A stretch of DNA of 64,000 nt, from assembly GCA_018894105.1 (NCBI GenBank), contig CM032122.1, positions 39,339,404-39,403,403 of the forward strand, written 5' to 3'. This document shows, piece by piece, positions 49,630 to 63,219 of the stretch. Each line of letters begins with the position of its first letter. Position 1 is the first letter of the stretch. The notes under the pieces were generated by a model. The model was not told the DNA's origin. It did not search any database and saw only the letters and a program-made list of their open reading frames with translations. A program made the translations under genes and the position numbers. This stretch comes from Jacaranda mimosifolia (Eukaryota; Streptophyta; Magnoliopsida; Lamiales; Bignoniaceae).

Positions 49630-51912
49630 TCAATGATCATGTAGAAGGTCCTCTGGTTCCAGTTCTACCCCTGTCCGTCTTTTGATGGATGCACACGTAT
49701 CATGTGGCAACTTGCATTTCTTTTGCAACTCCACAAACCTCTGAATATCGAAATTATGCTTCTTAATGAGTTTCCTCTGCCTTGAGAGGAAGAGCCTCTT
49801 CAGCAGATCTTGGTAACTTGGGTCTCTTGAAGTGAACAAGAAGTACGCATAGCCGATGACTATCCCAGTTGTGGTTGTGAAAAATGCAATTGGCTCCATC
49901 ACATCCCAAGAAAATTCCCAGAATGTCAGACGAAAGAAGAGTCCAACCTGTACCACAGAAAGCCCCAACCCAGTCCACAATATGCGACGGACCTGCTTGT
50001 GTGCCAGCATATCAATTTTGTCCTTCTTCTCCTGCAGCGTCTTGAGCTCATCTTTAGATGGGTCATCTTCGGGTAAAAGTGCAAGGGGTACTGCCTTCCT
50101 AACCAAATCAACCACCTGAAGAAAGAATCATAGAAAGGGATTTGAGGGCATATCTTCAATCGTGAAAACAACATAGTAAACTCTAGACCAAAACATAACT
50201 CAAATGAAACTTTATGATAGTTTGTGATTATTTAACAACCGACATCATCACCATGTTTTGGGAGTACCAGTTTGGAAGCACCACAAACAAAAAGTAATTT
50301 GCAAATGCATCTAAACCAAGCCTCTTTAACAATGAGAATATACTCTAAGCTTACCTAAGTGAAAAGCTTTTGTATGATGTTCTTTCTAAATTTAATATAA
50401 TCAAGTTGATGGTTGACATGAAAAACTCTAGTTTGCACATCTCTAAGACGTATTTAGCAACAAATACTGATAATTATCATTCAAAGATTGAGCTAACAAC
50501 CATCAGAACAATAATGCTATCCAACTCAAATAAAAAATCCTAGCATTGTATTTAGGTTCTTACAATAAATTAACTGATATCACCCATTCAAGAATGCAGC
50601 TATTAATTCTGAAAAGAAAAGAATAAAGAACATGTAACATACAATTTACATTTATGAAGATTATTGGACGATCACGAATTAGAAAATCTTTCAAATCAGA
50701 CTCCTCAATTGAAAAATCAGCCAGAAAATTCCAGTGAATTAAGAACCAATGAATCTTGACCTCTCAACCTACTGTCATGACGGCAACAAAGAAATTTGAG
50801 AATAAGAGAAACATTCCCACACTTCTGTTAGTAGCATACGAGGTTAGGAGAGGAGTAAGTGAAGAAATGCAGGCACTGAGTCTTTAAATGAACGCCAGGC
50901 TCCAAATGGGCATATCCCCAATGCGGAGTTGTTTATTTTTCTTGCTTTCCAATTTTCAGTGGTATAGAAGCAGGTAGCCGGGGAGAGATGATTCGATTGT
51001 AACCTGATTTTTGCAGTCAAATACAATTTGAACACAGTTATAATGGAGATAAATGGGCTCAATATGCTATTGATAAGTGAATTTTGAGGCCCTGGGACGT
51101 TTCCTATTCAGTTTCTCCCCCTTCTTTCCCCACCAAATTCTCTGGAATTTTGTAGTAGTCAGTGTCAACTTCCTTTCTCCCAAACAAGATCCATACAATA
51201 TCTTGTCTTAAAATCTTATGATGTATGAGTAACTTATGCCAGGCCTATAATACCAGTCCAAAATCACAAAAATGAAATCCCCTTTCCTCTTTCTGCTTAA
51301 AATTTTCTGGGTCAGGTGGGGGCACATAAATAACTTTCCCCAGTTCCTGAACCCACACACAATCAAGATTTGTGCACAAATCAGGCTTACCCCACTATAT
51401 GCCAAAAAATAAACCTTTATTAATTCCATTGTCCCACACCAAAACACCAACGAATTAGCATAAATCAGAACTAAAAGATCCATAAAAATGTAAACCTTAT
51501 CAGGATGGAGGTAGACTTTGTCGCGGAAGAGCAAAACGACCCCGGCTTCATCCAGAACTCTGGCGAAGGCGGCTGCCTCATCGGCCGACTTAGCGACCCC
51601 CATGCTCTCGCAGGCTTTCAAGAGCTCGGCATAGGGGATCACTTCCTTGTCCTCCATTCCCAGCTTCTCCTTCAACGCCTCCACATTCACCAGCCTCATC
51701 AACCTCTTCGCCTCCGCATACGTCATCCCATTATCATCGCCGCTCCCACCTCGGCCAACTACGGCGGAGCTGCAATAGCGATGAAACGATGAGCCCAGAA
51801 ATCCGGCGCGATGGTTGGTGAAACTGAAAGTGGGCCCTGGCCTGGTGGGTCGGACGGCCGACTTGAAAACCTGTTTCAACAAAGTGATACCTGGATTCCT
51901 CCACATATTCAT
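49630..51912 (-). CDS. MCU: Mitochondrial calcium uniporter protein (MCU)
   Basis: MCU forms the calcium-selective pore of the inner mitochondrial membrane. Two minus-strand exons, 51912-51496 and 50115-49630, join in phase 0 to about 300 residues. The N-terminus ([20 protein letters not shown]...) is basic and acid-poor, as in a mitochondrial presequence. A soluble domain follows ([20 protein letters not shown], then [20 protein letters not shown]). The first membrane helix is about [20 protein letters not shown]. The second follows the pore signature WDVMEP (WDXXEP, the acidic selectivity filter) and [21 protein letters not shown] coiled C-terminus carries [20 protein letters not shown]. 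All key pore residues are present. Plants have several MCU paralogs, some reported in chloroplasts; the leader suggests mitochondria here. The single intron position is typical of the plant family. Confidence 0.94.
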
Positions 51913-54249
51913 CAATAATTTCTTAATCCTTTGTTTCCTTTTACAGTTTCAAGAAGTAGAGCTCTCTAATGAGTTTAGGAGTGATTAGTTAATACTTAAT
52001 AGTCATAGCTAGATTATATCATGCGCCATTGATGAATAACAAGAAAATTCAATGGTGGGAATGGATCTCAATGAGAAAGAATAGAAAATAGTGGGGCGAA
52101 GAAACAAACCAAGAAAGGGGAAGGGGGTGGATAGATATAACTATTGTACGTATTAATAACGGTTGGTCTAAGACCTTTTCCTACTTAAAAAATGCAATAA
52201 CTGAAGACAGAATGAGTGATTCTCGACCAAGAACCCTCGCGTCAAACCCCCTAAAATAAAAGAGTTTGTGTGGGGGCTAAAACTCAAATAATCACATTTT
52301 ATATATATGTATTATATGAACACAAAGTACGTGTGCGTGTGTGTGCGTGTGTAAATCGTGTGTTCTATAAATTGTGACAAAATTGAATTAAAATTCATTG
52401 AGTTTATATGTGTTCTTTTAACACTTGATGATATCTAATCTTATCTTATATCAAATGACTAGAAAGTTTTAATATCATTTATAAATATTTTTTTTCATCA
52501 TTTGAAATGCATTTTTTAGTATAAAATTTGTTATCGAGCGTGTGTTGGTAAGAGAATACTTCAACATGATCGTTATTAGTGTTATGCAATTTATCATTTT
52601 CAACTCTTTGACTGGAGATTATAACATACCCGATCTTATTTGTTTGGCAACAGAATTGGTTATTATCATTAGCATCTTCTATAGAAAACAGCGATCGTTT
52701 GTCTATTTTTTAGACCCCTCAATTACAGGCTCTAATGATACATCATCTCGTCCCATTCAGAAAAGTAAAACGATTTTAGATCAATTTATAAATTATTTTG
52801 CTTCTCTCATCATTTGAAGCACCTCTTCAGATAAAATCTCATACCAAATGCATATGAATAAACAATATCCCAGTACAATTAGTCTCTACATGTAACTACG
52901 GAGTTGATCATCGTTTTCATTTATCAAGAATTTGATTATTTTTCTAAAAATAGTGATGAATAATTTAGTAGTCAACTTTTTCAATATAATTAATGACATT
53001 TATATACTAACATTAAAATATGAAATTATTTAGTGATACTAAAATTATTGACAAGTTTATAAGATAGTTGAGCATCTTCCCTCGTTTAATAAAAAATGTC
53101 GCTATTACTAATTAAATAATTTCTCAAACATTTCTTAAGTTTCATATTTTAAAACAAGATACGAAAAAGGGCAAAAAATTCTTCAATGATTTGACCACTT
53201 ACCGTGTCCTCTGGTCAAGATGGTTCATGGAAATTTCCGAATGAAGCCCAACCACTTACAACTACTATGCATTTACTTATTTGACCTTTCCCATAAGCCA
53301 CTATTTATTTATTTTTTCATTATTTCAATTATTTTGTCTAAAATAGTTCCAATATATATATATATATATATATTGTCGAAAAAAGACAAAGGGAAATTTT
53401 TCCATAATTATCCTCTGCCTTGTCTAGGCTCTTGCCCGACCAAATTATTCTTTTTTCTGCAATTACATATCTTGAATTTGTGGGCACTTTCCTTTTTTCT
53501 TGTAATTATTTTTACGTTTTATAGTAAGGATCATATTGTATTAACATAAATTTATTTTAATTGATATGCGATAAGTCTATAACCAATTATCACATTATAA
53601 TAAGGATATCGTTACATTTTTAGTAAATCCATCTTAATTAATATGACATAATATCACAATAAATATTTTGATCGTGTTATATCAGTAGCAAATTTGTTTT
53701 TATTTACGTAATATAATCAATAATCATTATAATTGTAGCATATCGATATTAGATTTGTATTAACTAACATGGTATAATCAATAAATACGACAAAAATAAT
53801 AATATTCGTAGAATTTTATATTGTTTTCATCCCCTTTTATGTATGCTTTTGACATGTGTTTTTTGTCATAATTAATAATCAACTAATATTTTATAATATT
53901 TATGTGATTAATAATAGCACGTTAAGGACAATGTGATTAATAAAGAAAAATGCATGACTTAATATATAATAAAAGAATTCAAGAAACGAAAAATAAAACA
54001 AGAATTTGCATCAAATGTGAAATTTTCGATATAAAACAAGATATTTAAGGAGGTATTAATTAATTCGGGAAAAAATAAAGAAATATGAAGACTTGAAAAA
54101 AATAAAATTAATCACGAGAAGTACTAGACCTTCTTTTTTTTTTTTTTTTTTTTCTTTTAATTAATATGAAAGATCTCAATGTGTGTTTGGTAACACAGGA
54201 AAGCAAGGCTGGCTAAGCCCAAGCCTAAAAATATAAAACTACACACTAT
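51913..54249. other. MCU promoter side and AT-rich intergenic
   Basis: The first few hundred bases hold the MCU promoter. A GT microsatellite occurs at about 52329-52352, a TA microsatellite at about 53354-53373 and poly-T at about 54132-54153. ORFs of 91 (52542) and 109 (53220) residues have no family features. Nothing else was recognised. Confidence 0.45.
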
Positions 54250-54965
54250 AATTGTTTATGGTTGAGCAGACACACTATTTCGACCTGAGAGATAGTGGCA
54301 AAAATAGTGTGTGAGGCTTTTCGACCAGGAAGTGGTGTGGGTTGGCACCTACAGTCAAGTAGCAAACATCAGGCTAGCCGAGAGAGTCCTCGGCTAAGAC
54401 CTTCCGATGGATAAGTCAGTTTGGGGCTGTCGTGAGGAAAAATTAGTAGAGTAACAACTTAGTTATGGATGAGAATCTTACCCTTGGGTTGAAAAAAGAG
54501 GGTATTTACAGTGCATGCTCTTAGGTGAAAAGACGATGATCGCTTCAACAAGCTTCAAGCAGAAAACCCGCCAGTAGGGGCAATTATGGTCATTTCTACC
54601 TGTGTTCATATATTGCAACTATTTACTGTATCGATCGCTAAGCTCTTCGGAGGGGGAGGCCACGCTGTCATTAAATGCGGATGTAACAGCATTAATGGCG
54701 GAGGTGACTCGCCGATATGGCATTAAACGTGGATGGAAGGATGGTTGAAGTGCATTTATTGCGGCAGATGAGATGGCGTAGACTGCATTATTAGTCGCCA
54801 AACACCTGAGCTTGCTAACCTGGCCAGCATACTCGACCTCGATGGTCAAGCAAATATCCCGACCTCAAATGTATTGAAATATTTCGACCCCCAGGTCGAA
54901 TTCTAGTTGGGCCTAATAAGCTTATTAGGCTTTTAAGGCTCAACTGGACTGATCCCATATCAATA
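54250..54965. mobile_element. Degenerate LTR-like element (solo LTR or TRIM), copy 2
   Basis: A GC-richer block that mirrors 7540-8215 in motif order: GAGAGAGTCCTCGGCTAAG, GAGGGTATTTACAG, GTAGGGGCAATTATGG, GTGCATTTATTGCGGCAG, and an ending at CCCATATCAATAATG. No internal coding domain and no convincing second LTR were found, so a solo LTR or short non-autonomous element is most likely. Precise ends are uncertain. Confidence 0.5.
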
Positions 54966-55905
54966 ATGTATTAATGCTTCAATAAACAATTTTAAAATAA
55001 TATTATAAATTTAACTTCTTTTTCTCTATTTTAATTTTTTTGTAATATTAGAATTCATAAATTGAATTAAAAGATAATGAATATTAAAATTGAAATGAAA
55101 ATCTTATCATTGTACCTGTACTTATTTTCTATAAATTTTTAGTATACTTACATCTTTTACATAAAATTTATATTCTTGCAATGTTCTAAAATTTTCAAGA
55201 GTTATCGTGTTTCTTTTATGAACTATGTCGTATTTATATTGTTATATTTATATTTATGCATCATGAAAATATACGATTAAAGAAACAAAAATGAAGTCTC
55301 GATTGAGTGACAAAATTTAAATTCCTAAAACAATTTTAGATATTATTGTCCCTTTTCCTCTAGCCCTTTTGAGACTAAAGAAAAAATTATTTCGCCACAC
55401 ATATAATATACTAGAAATCTAGACTATTCCAAAGTTTTATTATGCAATTTCCATGTGAGAATTGAGAAAGATTATTTTATTTGGGGAATCTTCTCATATA
55501 AGTATATGGCTAATAAAGTTTTTGCTTTTAATTAAATTACACCAATCTAGAGGAGGAAAAGAAGAAGAAAAATATAAATCTTAAAGGAATAAAGGTGGAA
55601 TTCTCACTTTATTATATTAAATAATAATGCAATGGTAGAGGACTGAAAAGAAATATCTTATGTTACACCCACTTCAATTAAATATTAAAACACATTTTAA
55701 ATATATTTCTTTTACAGTTTTTGATATAAAAAGTTTATGTGGTGGTTATGACACAGAATCAAATAAATGCTTCATTATTTAAGTAAATGCTGTCATAAAG
55801 TTAGTATGAGAGGAAATGGTTTCAAAAAGTGTGTATTAATAAATGGCAATTAAAATTAAATTTGCTCAAATGTTATAAAAACCATTACAAAATAATGAGC
55901 AAAGA
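54966..55905. other. AT-rich intergenic, nothing recognised
   Basis: No gene, hairpin or terminal repeat could be supported in this stretch. Confidence 0.5.
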
Positions 55906-56243
55906 GCTGTAAATGAATATTCAAAAATTTGTTTACCGTTCACATTCATATTCGTTTATACAAAATTTATCTGTATCAGTTTAAAGCGGATATTATCCGT
56001 ATCCGATTAGTAGATATCTAATTATAAATACAGATAAGTTTAATAAAATATGAATGCATCTAAATAATTATAATCGAATATGGATATATTTGTATCTGAC
56101 CGATATCCGACGGATACGAATTTGAAAATTATTTTTAAATATCTGTAAAATTCGTATCCATACCTGAATATTCAAAAAGTTAAAAGAATACGAATATGAA
56201 AACAGTATATTCGATTCGTTTAATATCCGTTTACACCCGTATG
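55906..56243. mobile_element. Possible hAT-like MITE
   Basis: The left end GAGCTGTAAATGAATAT and the right end ATATCCGTTTACACCCGTA are imperfect inverted repeats of the GGGTGTAAA type, like the element at 35963-36661. The interior repeats CGTATCC/GGATACG words in both orientations and could fold back. The target duplication was not resolved. Confidence 0.45.
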
Positions 56244-56437
56244 AGCAATGCATAACAAACTCTCCTCTCATTACCATTGTTAAAAATATCTTGGCATATA
56301 TGTAAAACACATAAGATATTAAATTTTATTTTAAGAATAAATTTTAAAGTATTTAATAAAATAAAGCCATAAAACGTATGACACGTTAGCTATCACAACT
56401 TTATAGTTAATGTAATAAAAGTTAAAAGAAATATTAA
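56244..56437. other. Spacer between two MITEs
   Basis: AT-rich sequence with no recognised feature. Confidence 0.4.
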
Positions 56438-56799
56438 GGTTGTGTTGGTTATGTTTTTTGTTTGATTTCGTTATATGTTTATTATGTATTTTGAGATAAT
56501 AAATTATTGAAAATTGTGAAAATTATTTTTTGGTATATTATTTATATTTTGGAAAAGACATTTTTTACTGTAACAGTCAAATTAATATTTTTTTATTTAA
56601 TTTTTTGAGTGAAAATTGAATTGAGTAATTATTTTAATGTTATAATAATAATAAAATATATTTAATGTGTACATATAATATATGTATATATATATATATT
56701 GAAGAATGTGCATTTTAGAAGAAAAAAAAAAAAGAGAATATATTTGATTATGTTTTCCCAAAATAATATTGTTCCAGGAAAACATAACCAAACAAAGCC
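56438..56799. mobile_element. MITE family B, copy 2
   Basis: The left end is GGTTGTGTTGGTTATG and the right end CATAACCAAACAAAGCC, flanked by TAA on both sides, which points to a PIF/Harbinger-type insertion. The interior shares its motif order with 8930-9246 and 62856-63219. It has no ORF. Confidence 0.75.
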
Positions 56800-57367
56800 T
56801 AAGATTTATGAACAAGTTAAAATTCCTTTATGAAAACCATATAAAAATTGTAACATCTTATTTTAAAAGCTTCTTATAATTTACGAAAAACACTTTACAA
56901 TAAAGTATCAGAATATATCTTAAGCAGCTTATAAATTCAGAAGGTGTTCGTCTAATCTTATTTAAAGAATTTTATGTAAATTCATGTTACAATACATTTT
57001 CAAAATTTAGATCAAGACAAAGCAAAGGCAACATTCAAGGCACTTTTCTCTTGCTCCAGTTTCCCACTAATATTCTATATCAACTTCAAGAATTCATTTG
57101 GAAACTGTAGCCAAGCTTAATCCTTTCTACTGATGCCAAAGCTCTACTTCACAAGAACGCAGCATTATCCTTATACACAGATTTTTTTCTCGGGTCGGGT
57201 TTTAAATCTCAAGTTAATTTTTACCAATATGCTGGTCAATCGAGCATTGGGAGGGCGAAAAAAACACAAATTTACAGTTGCTAAAGTGTGAATTCTATAA
57301 GCAGCTGTGGTTTTAGCAAGCCAACTTGAAATGATGTACATACTAAAGAATTTCATCCTCAACAACG

Positions 57368-60300
57368 CTACTCACTGTGTCTAGCCTTTCTCAAGGTTTT
57401 AACCATACCTCTGCCGATTTTCCAAAACCAGAAAGCATTCATCGTCGACAACACTGGAGGTACTGCAATCAAGCTGTAAAAGCCCAACGGGAAGACTTTC
57501 TTGACCTGAAAGACAAGCAAAAAAATAATAAGATCACACTGTCTCAGGAAAGCATCACTCCTATGAGCATTTGGGGGGCGGGGGTGGCATTCTATAAGTT
57601 CATCAGAAGGTCCCTCAAAATGGAAATCCCAGAGGATGACAAACATAGTATCTTGCAAGTGAGATCCATTACAAGGAAAAGTTCCAAATCATGCTGATTT
57701 CTGATATTTGGTAGTCAAACGAGGGTACAATTTGGACAGGGTTAGGTAGGTAAGTAGGAAGGCAAGAATAGGTTCTCCTCTGTAGACCGCATTGAGATCA
57801 AATGGTGTCAATTCAACTTGGGCCTCCAAGACAAATGGTTGTCTATTTATAGTTTGCTGCTTAGGTGTCCAAATACTGTTTATTCCAGGTGGCTCTACGT
57901 CTAGCCATGTCTCCTAATCCCACGACGGACATTTTGGGTCAAAGCGCGGGTGGGTCCCTTAATGCTCCAGCAGAGCATTTAGTAATTTGGATTACTTGTA
58001 AGGGTATTCTGGCCATTTTGGCCATACCAATATCACAAACTAAAAGGCATGATCCCCAAAGTTCAGACAGGATATATATGCCATCACACAAGATTGGCCA
58101 ATATAACATCTGATAAAAACAGTGTTTGAAACCCATTGGCCAATATAACATTTTTTAAGCATTTTGAATCTACTCTTAGAAGTCACGATTTTAAGGAATG
58201 GGAGAAAAAGAAAAAAATGCTAACATAATTTAGAGTTTGTTGTATATATATTGTTTGTAAAAAACTAAATTAAATATAAATATATATATAAATACTTTGG
58301 GACGTGTTTACTATAAACCCGAACCCAAACCCGATCCGCTATGGGGCGATCGGAGTGGGTACTCGAAGATTGGGTACAAATTGCCATCCCTAACTTTAGG
58401 CTTCACTTTGTCAAAGTGGTAGGTGTTTGGTCAGTATTTTTTGAATGGACTTTTCGGACAAGTCACATTCCTAGCAGTCTATTTTGAAAAATTGTCCATT
58501 TTGTGACTATTGAATTCTTCTTCTCCTGGATGAACATTTAAGTGCATTTCTACCATACATTTGGCAATATCTATACCACTCTATGGAAGGTCCATCTTGA
58601 AACCCCCATCTAATGACGAATTCAAAGTAATCTCTTATCAACTTTAACTAGGGGAGCAGGCTTAAAACCATATTGGCTATGGATTATGAGTTCTTTTGAG
58701 ATATCACAAAAATTTAGAAAATTCAAAACTAGAACAGCATTTAGAACTGCAGGCATAGATGATAAAAATTAACCACTAAACATGCACTCACCTGATCAAA
58801 ATGGACAAACATGTGGTAGGAAAAGAACACGAACAAAATGATCCTTGCAACCTGAAAAATATTAGTTTATGTGTTACAACCACCAAAAGTATGGTGTACA
58901 GCCAAAGAAATCAAATGATGCATGCATTTTCACATAGAGAAAAATTTACAGTTGCAGAACTTAACGTATACTAAAATTTTTTGTTAATGATGAACATAAA
59001 GATCCTCCACTTTGATTTAAATCATCATAGTGAATTGAAGCTGGTGGTAAAATGGTATTTTCTGAAAAGAGCAGGCCAATTGTCATCCAATAACTCACAA
59101 AGGAAATTAAGAACTATTATTTCAGTAAAAACATTATATGTGTGAGATACCTTCTACTACAACTTAAGGCAACTGATTCCTAAACATCACCCTTCTTTGT
59201 AATGATTCACTGAGTAAGCCTTTTAGGGTTCGAAACTCTATTTAAATGAAATGCATACATATATAATGAGTTGGGATAGACATATCTTGTTGTTGTGAAA
59301 AACAATTTGAAATGGCAAAAAATGCTCAGTGAGTGGAAAATCAGTTTCAGTTTTAATTACGTATATGCTAATGTTGCAGATTGCATACAAGTGCAACAAA
59401 ACCTTTTACAACCACAAAAAAGCAAAGAATTTTCGGAAATTGAACAAAGTTTGATAGACATACCAACCACCCAAAGAACAGTGCCACACCGTTGTAAATG
59501 TAGATTTTAGAAGTCTTCAGGCCAGCAACATCAAGATGCCTGAATATGCGTCAAAAGAAATGAATTTTATATTGAACTTAAGAGATGGAACTGAGCAAGG
59601 AGTTGGTAGAATTTGTGTCTCCTAAGCTTACCATCTCAGATTAACAAAGGGAGTTGTGCTTTCAGTAAAGAGGACCATGAGTATGTAGAATTGTGCTTGA
59701 CCGCTCAAGAGGGACATCATTATAGAATACATAGAGAGTCCATGATGTAAGACCTAGCAAAACACATAAGCTACATAATCACCATGACCCAAAATAAAAT
59801 AAAAAAAACGGCTGTTGAGCTATACATTTATATCTCAATACATCATGTAAATGCACCAATCATGGAGCAACATCCCAGAAGCTTATATAAGAAGAGAGAT
59901 ACTCCAAGTAGGGTGCTTTATGTTATTTAGCAGAAAAAGGAAAAGGATAAATAATTGAGAGCAAACATTAATCAAGAAAAGAAAATTTCAGATGAATTTG
60001 GGGGTCCATAGACTTACATACTCCATTCCCCCTAAAGCTGGAAAGTGATACAAAACCAATGCCAGATCAGACAGAAAGTACCCAATGGAAATCTGTATCA
60101 TTAAAAAACAAAAAAGAAATCAAATTTAAAACACACGTGAAAAGATATTAGGAATAAGAACCTCAAGTTATATACTATTGGCCATGCTGTCACAAAAATA
60201 GGAAAAAGGAATGTTATTGTGATACACATCTTGTTGTTCAATTTTTTCAATCAAGCCTATAAGTATTTGTGCAAGAAGATATCTAGATTATTCATTGAGA

Positions 60301-61812
60301 CAAAAATTCCCCTCAAGTCAACAGACAACTCTTAAGTTTAGATATCCTCATAATGTAAAGATAGAATGAAAATGCTCTCTCTCTCAATTGTCAGACCCAC
60401 ATACATGATCATACAATTTTCAACCATTTTTTATAATAATTTCCACCAGTTAAAAGCAAAAAACTATAGTTAGAATACCCCGAGTATGGTGTCTGATAAA
60501 GTTGAGGATCTGTTGATAAACAACTCATCTTGAGAATCAACAAAAAGATCTGAAACAAGCAAGAGATACAGAGAACCAGCAGCCACAACAATGGCATGGA
60601 AAGTGGAGAACCCCCTGTACAATAATAGCAATAATTTAATGGTCAATTAAAGAACTTACCATTAATTTAGAAGTATAAATTAACATCATAAAGAAGCATT
60701 ACCTGTTGTTCCATTCGAGCTTCTCTTTGTCGTTAAGCTTGTTATATCCCTTGAAAAGTGAGGCACTAATTACTCCTGTTAGATCATAAACCTTCAAAAA
60801 CAAAATTGGATCTCTTTAAAAAGGGATCACACATAAGAAACAAGGTGATTCGCAGAAAGAATGGTAAAGTTCATCTTCACATTCAGTGTCAAAAAGAATG
60901 GTCAGATCGAAGAAATCCCTTCTCAAAGGAATCAAGTATCCCATAAAAACCTTGGGGTACTTCCAAGTCCCCATGCCCCCATTTCTCAAAGAATAATTGG
61001 GGGAATTGGGGGGTTTGAGGGTTGCTTCCAAACAATAGCATACATTATCAATTTATCAATGGTGCTAGGATATCAGTATAACAGCTGCAATTGGAAAAGA
61101 GATTACTAGTCCGTCTTCACTCATCAAAGTTAATACGGAACTTATTTTAGGCAGTAATTTTTTGTAGGACGGAGCAAACAAATCAAACCACCACTGCCAA
61201 CTTCCACCCCCCCCCCCCCCCCAAAAAAGCCCATGATCATCCTTACCATCAAGACCAAACCCACCATCAAAATTGAAACAGTAAAAGGAAAGCAAAAAAG
61301 AACTTGCTCGGAATATAGTTTACAATAGAACCTAACAATTTCACACTGTTGACAAAAATAAATGATAATTCAAAATTCTACCGCACAATATTATGTCAAT
61401 CGAATTTCTCTCCTCAGAATTCAACAGGAAAAAAACTTAAAAAACTGCCATAAATAGAGAATACTATAACAAACTCTCCATCAAACAGTAAGCACCAAAA
61501 GCCCCCACTACCCATATTCACAAATCAAAGAAATTTCCTCATTCTTTCACATACAACAAAATTATGAGTTTCTACAGCACAAAATACAAACCCCAGCGAA
61601 AAAATAAACTTAATACTGCAATCAAACCAATATTACAAAAACATAAAGGGGGGAGAAAAGGTACAGGCGTCAAGATTCAAGAAAAGCAAACTCACAATCC
61701 TGCACATCAAAATCCCAACAAAAACAGACGAAAGCCAGTGCAATTCTTTGGTTGGAGTAGCATGACCCGCAATATTCATCAGCCCAACTCCTATTCCCAT
61801 CACCCACATCAT
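57368..61812 (-). CDS. TLC-domain membrane protein, TMEM56/TLCD4-like
   Basis: TLC (TRAM/LAG1/CLN8) proteins are multi-pass membrane proteins of the ER or plasma membrane linked to lipid metabolism or composition; the exact role of this plant subgroup is unclear. Eight minus-strand exons: 61812-61696, 60791-60703, 60614-60479, 60092-60018, 59753-59632, 59539-59464, 58851-58793 and 57505-57368, for about 270 residues. Landmarks are WLSSVFVGILMCRIVYDLTG, EWNNRGFSTFHAIVVAAGSL, ISIGYFLSDLALVLYHFPAL, GGMEYVLHHGLSMYSIMMSL, LFTESTTPFVNLRWHLDVAG, NGVALFFGWLVARIILFVFF and a basic C-terminus (KIGRGMVKTLRKARHSE). The HH in VLHHGLS sits in the conserved TLC core. The first ATG is chosen just before MWVMGIGV; an upstream 5' UTR exon near 62120-62150 is likely. 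Exon 7 may be one base short as I read it (see findings). Confidence 0.88.
57715..58085. mobile_element. LTR-like fragment inside TLC-gene intron 7
   Basis: A GC-richer insert with a TATTTATAG TATA-like motif and GGGTATTCTGGCCATTTTGG, similar in flavour to the LTR-like copies at 7540 and 54250. It interrupts the last intron of the minus-strand gene. Ends were not resolved, and relation to the other two copies is only suggested. Confidence 0.35.
61207..61222. repeat. Poly-C run
   Basis: About sixteen consecutive C residues followed by A residues, in intron 1 of the TLC gene. Length is likely unstable and prone to sequencing error. Confidence 0.85.
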
Positions 61813-62855
61813 ATTTCCTTCTCGCCCTGTAAAACGAAACAAACTATCACCAGGGTTCAACAAAGAAAAACACAAACAAGAAAAACAATTAAAACAAAAT
61901 CCGTAATTCATTCATGATATATAATCTGTAATAATTCAAGACAACAACATTTCCAGTTACCGGAATAAGAACAAGAAAAATCAATGTGTAATGACAAAAA
62001 GAACAGTGCTGACGAAAAAATGCAGACTATGACTTTTAATGGAGAAAAAGCGTAGGCCCGGAAGTAACAATCAATGTTAAAATGAGATAAAATAATAAGG
62101 ATTAGGAAATTCAAGAATTTAGAACAAACCGGAGGAAGAAGAGAGCTGAAGCCTGCAGAGGGAAAGTAACTAAATTAGTATTAATTATTGGTAGCTTTGT
62201 GGAGTTGGATCAATGTCCCGTTGCAATAAAGGTTAATCAAAGGCCTATTGATATTTGTACTTACATATACAATACCAAAATACAATGAATTTAATTATAT
62301 CATTTAATATTAATTAAATATCTTTTTTTTTTTGTATAAATTAAAATATTATATCCTTTATTTTATGAAGAAAAAAGTAATTTATTTGATTGGTATTAAA
62401 TATTTTATTGAAAGTAGATATTACTATTAGTATGAGTTAAACTAAATCTTCAAAGATTTAATTTAATAGAAAAACGAGTAGGAGCATGTTGCTTGGCTGC
62501 ATATTATTAAATTAAGTAAACAAAAATGTAAATTATAAAATCATAGTAATTTCTTCTAAGATGGAAAATTAATTAATAATACTAGAAATTAAATGTGAGG
62601 GAAAAACTTAACAAATTTAAACTTTGTAAATGAAAAGGACTACCATGTTATAATATTTTGATAATTTAAAACATAACACATCTTGAGTTAATAATGAGTT
62701 TCTTATTATTCATTATTTATTTAAATACATAAATAAGAAAAATAAAATAAATTTATGATAATATTTAAACAATTAGTTATACGAAAAGAAAAAGGTAATA
62801 GTGAAAAAAGGAGTTCACAGTTGACCGGATCATTATTCCTCGATAAGTTTAAGAA
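61813..62855. other. Upstream region of the TLC-domain gene
   Basis: Contains the likely 5' UTR (a possible donor at about 62129) and promoter. Beyond 62170 the sequence is very AT-rich, and I see no gene. Confidence 0.45.
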
Positions 62856-63219
62856 GAGTTATGTTTGGTTATGTTTTTTGTTTGATTTTATTATATATTT
62901 ATTATGTGTTTTGAGAGAATGAATTATTGGGGAATGTAAAAGTTATTTTTTGGTATATTTGTTTATATTTTGGAGAGATTTTTTTTACTACAACAATCAA
63001 ATAAATGCTTTTTTGTTGGATTTTTGGGATGAAAATGGAATTGAGTAACTATTTTAATATTAGAATAATAATAAAATATATATAATGTAAATATAATATA
63101 TGTATATATATATTAGAAAATGTACATTTTGGAGAGAAAATGGGAATATGTTTGGTTATGTTTCCCTAAAACATTCCCCAAAAAAATGTTATTCCGGGTA
63201 AACATAACCAAACAAAGCC
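62856..63219. mobile_element. MITE family B, copy 3
   Basis: It begins at TTATGTTTGGTTATGTTT and ends at AAACATAACCAAACAAAGCC, so the termini are inverted. The interior order (TTTTGAGAGAATGAATTATT, TTTTTTGGTATATTTG, AATAATAATAAAATATATAT) matches copies 1 and 2. There is no ORF. It is the best preserved of the three. Confidence 0.75.
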
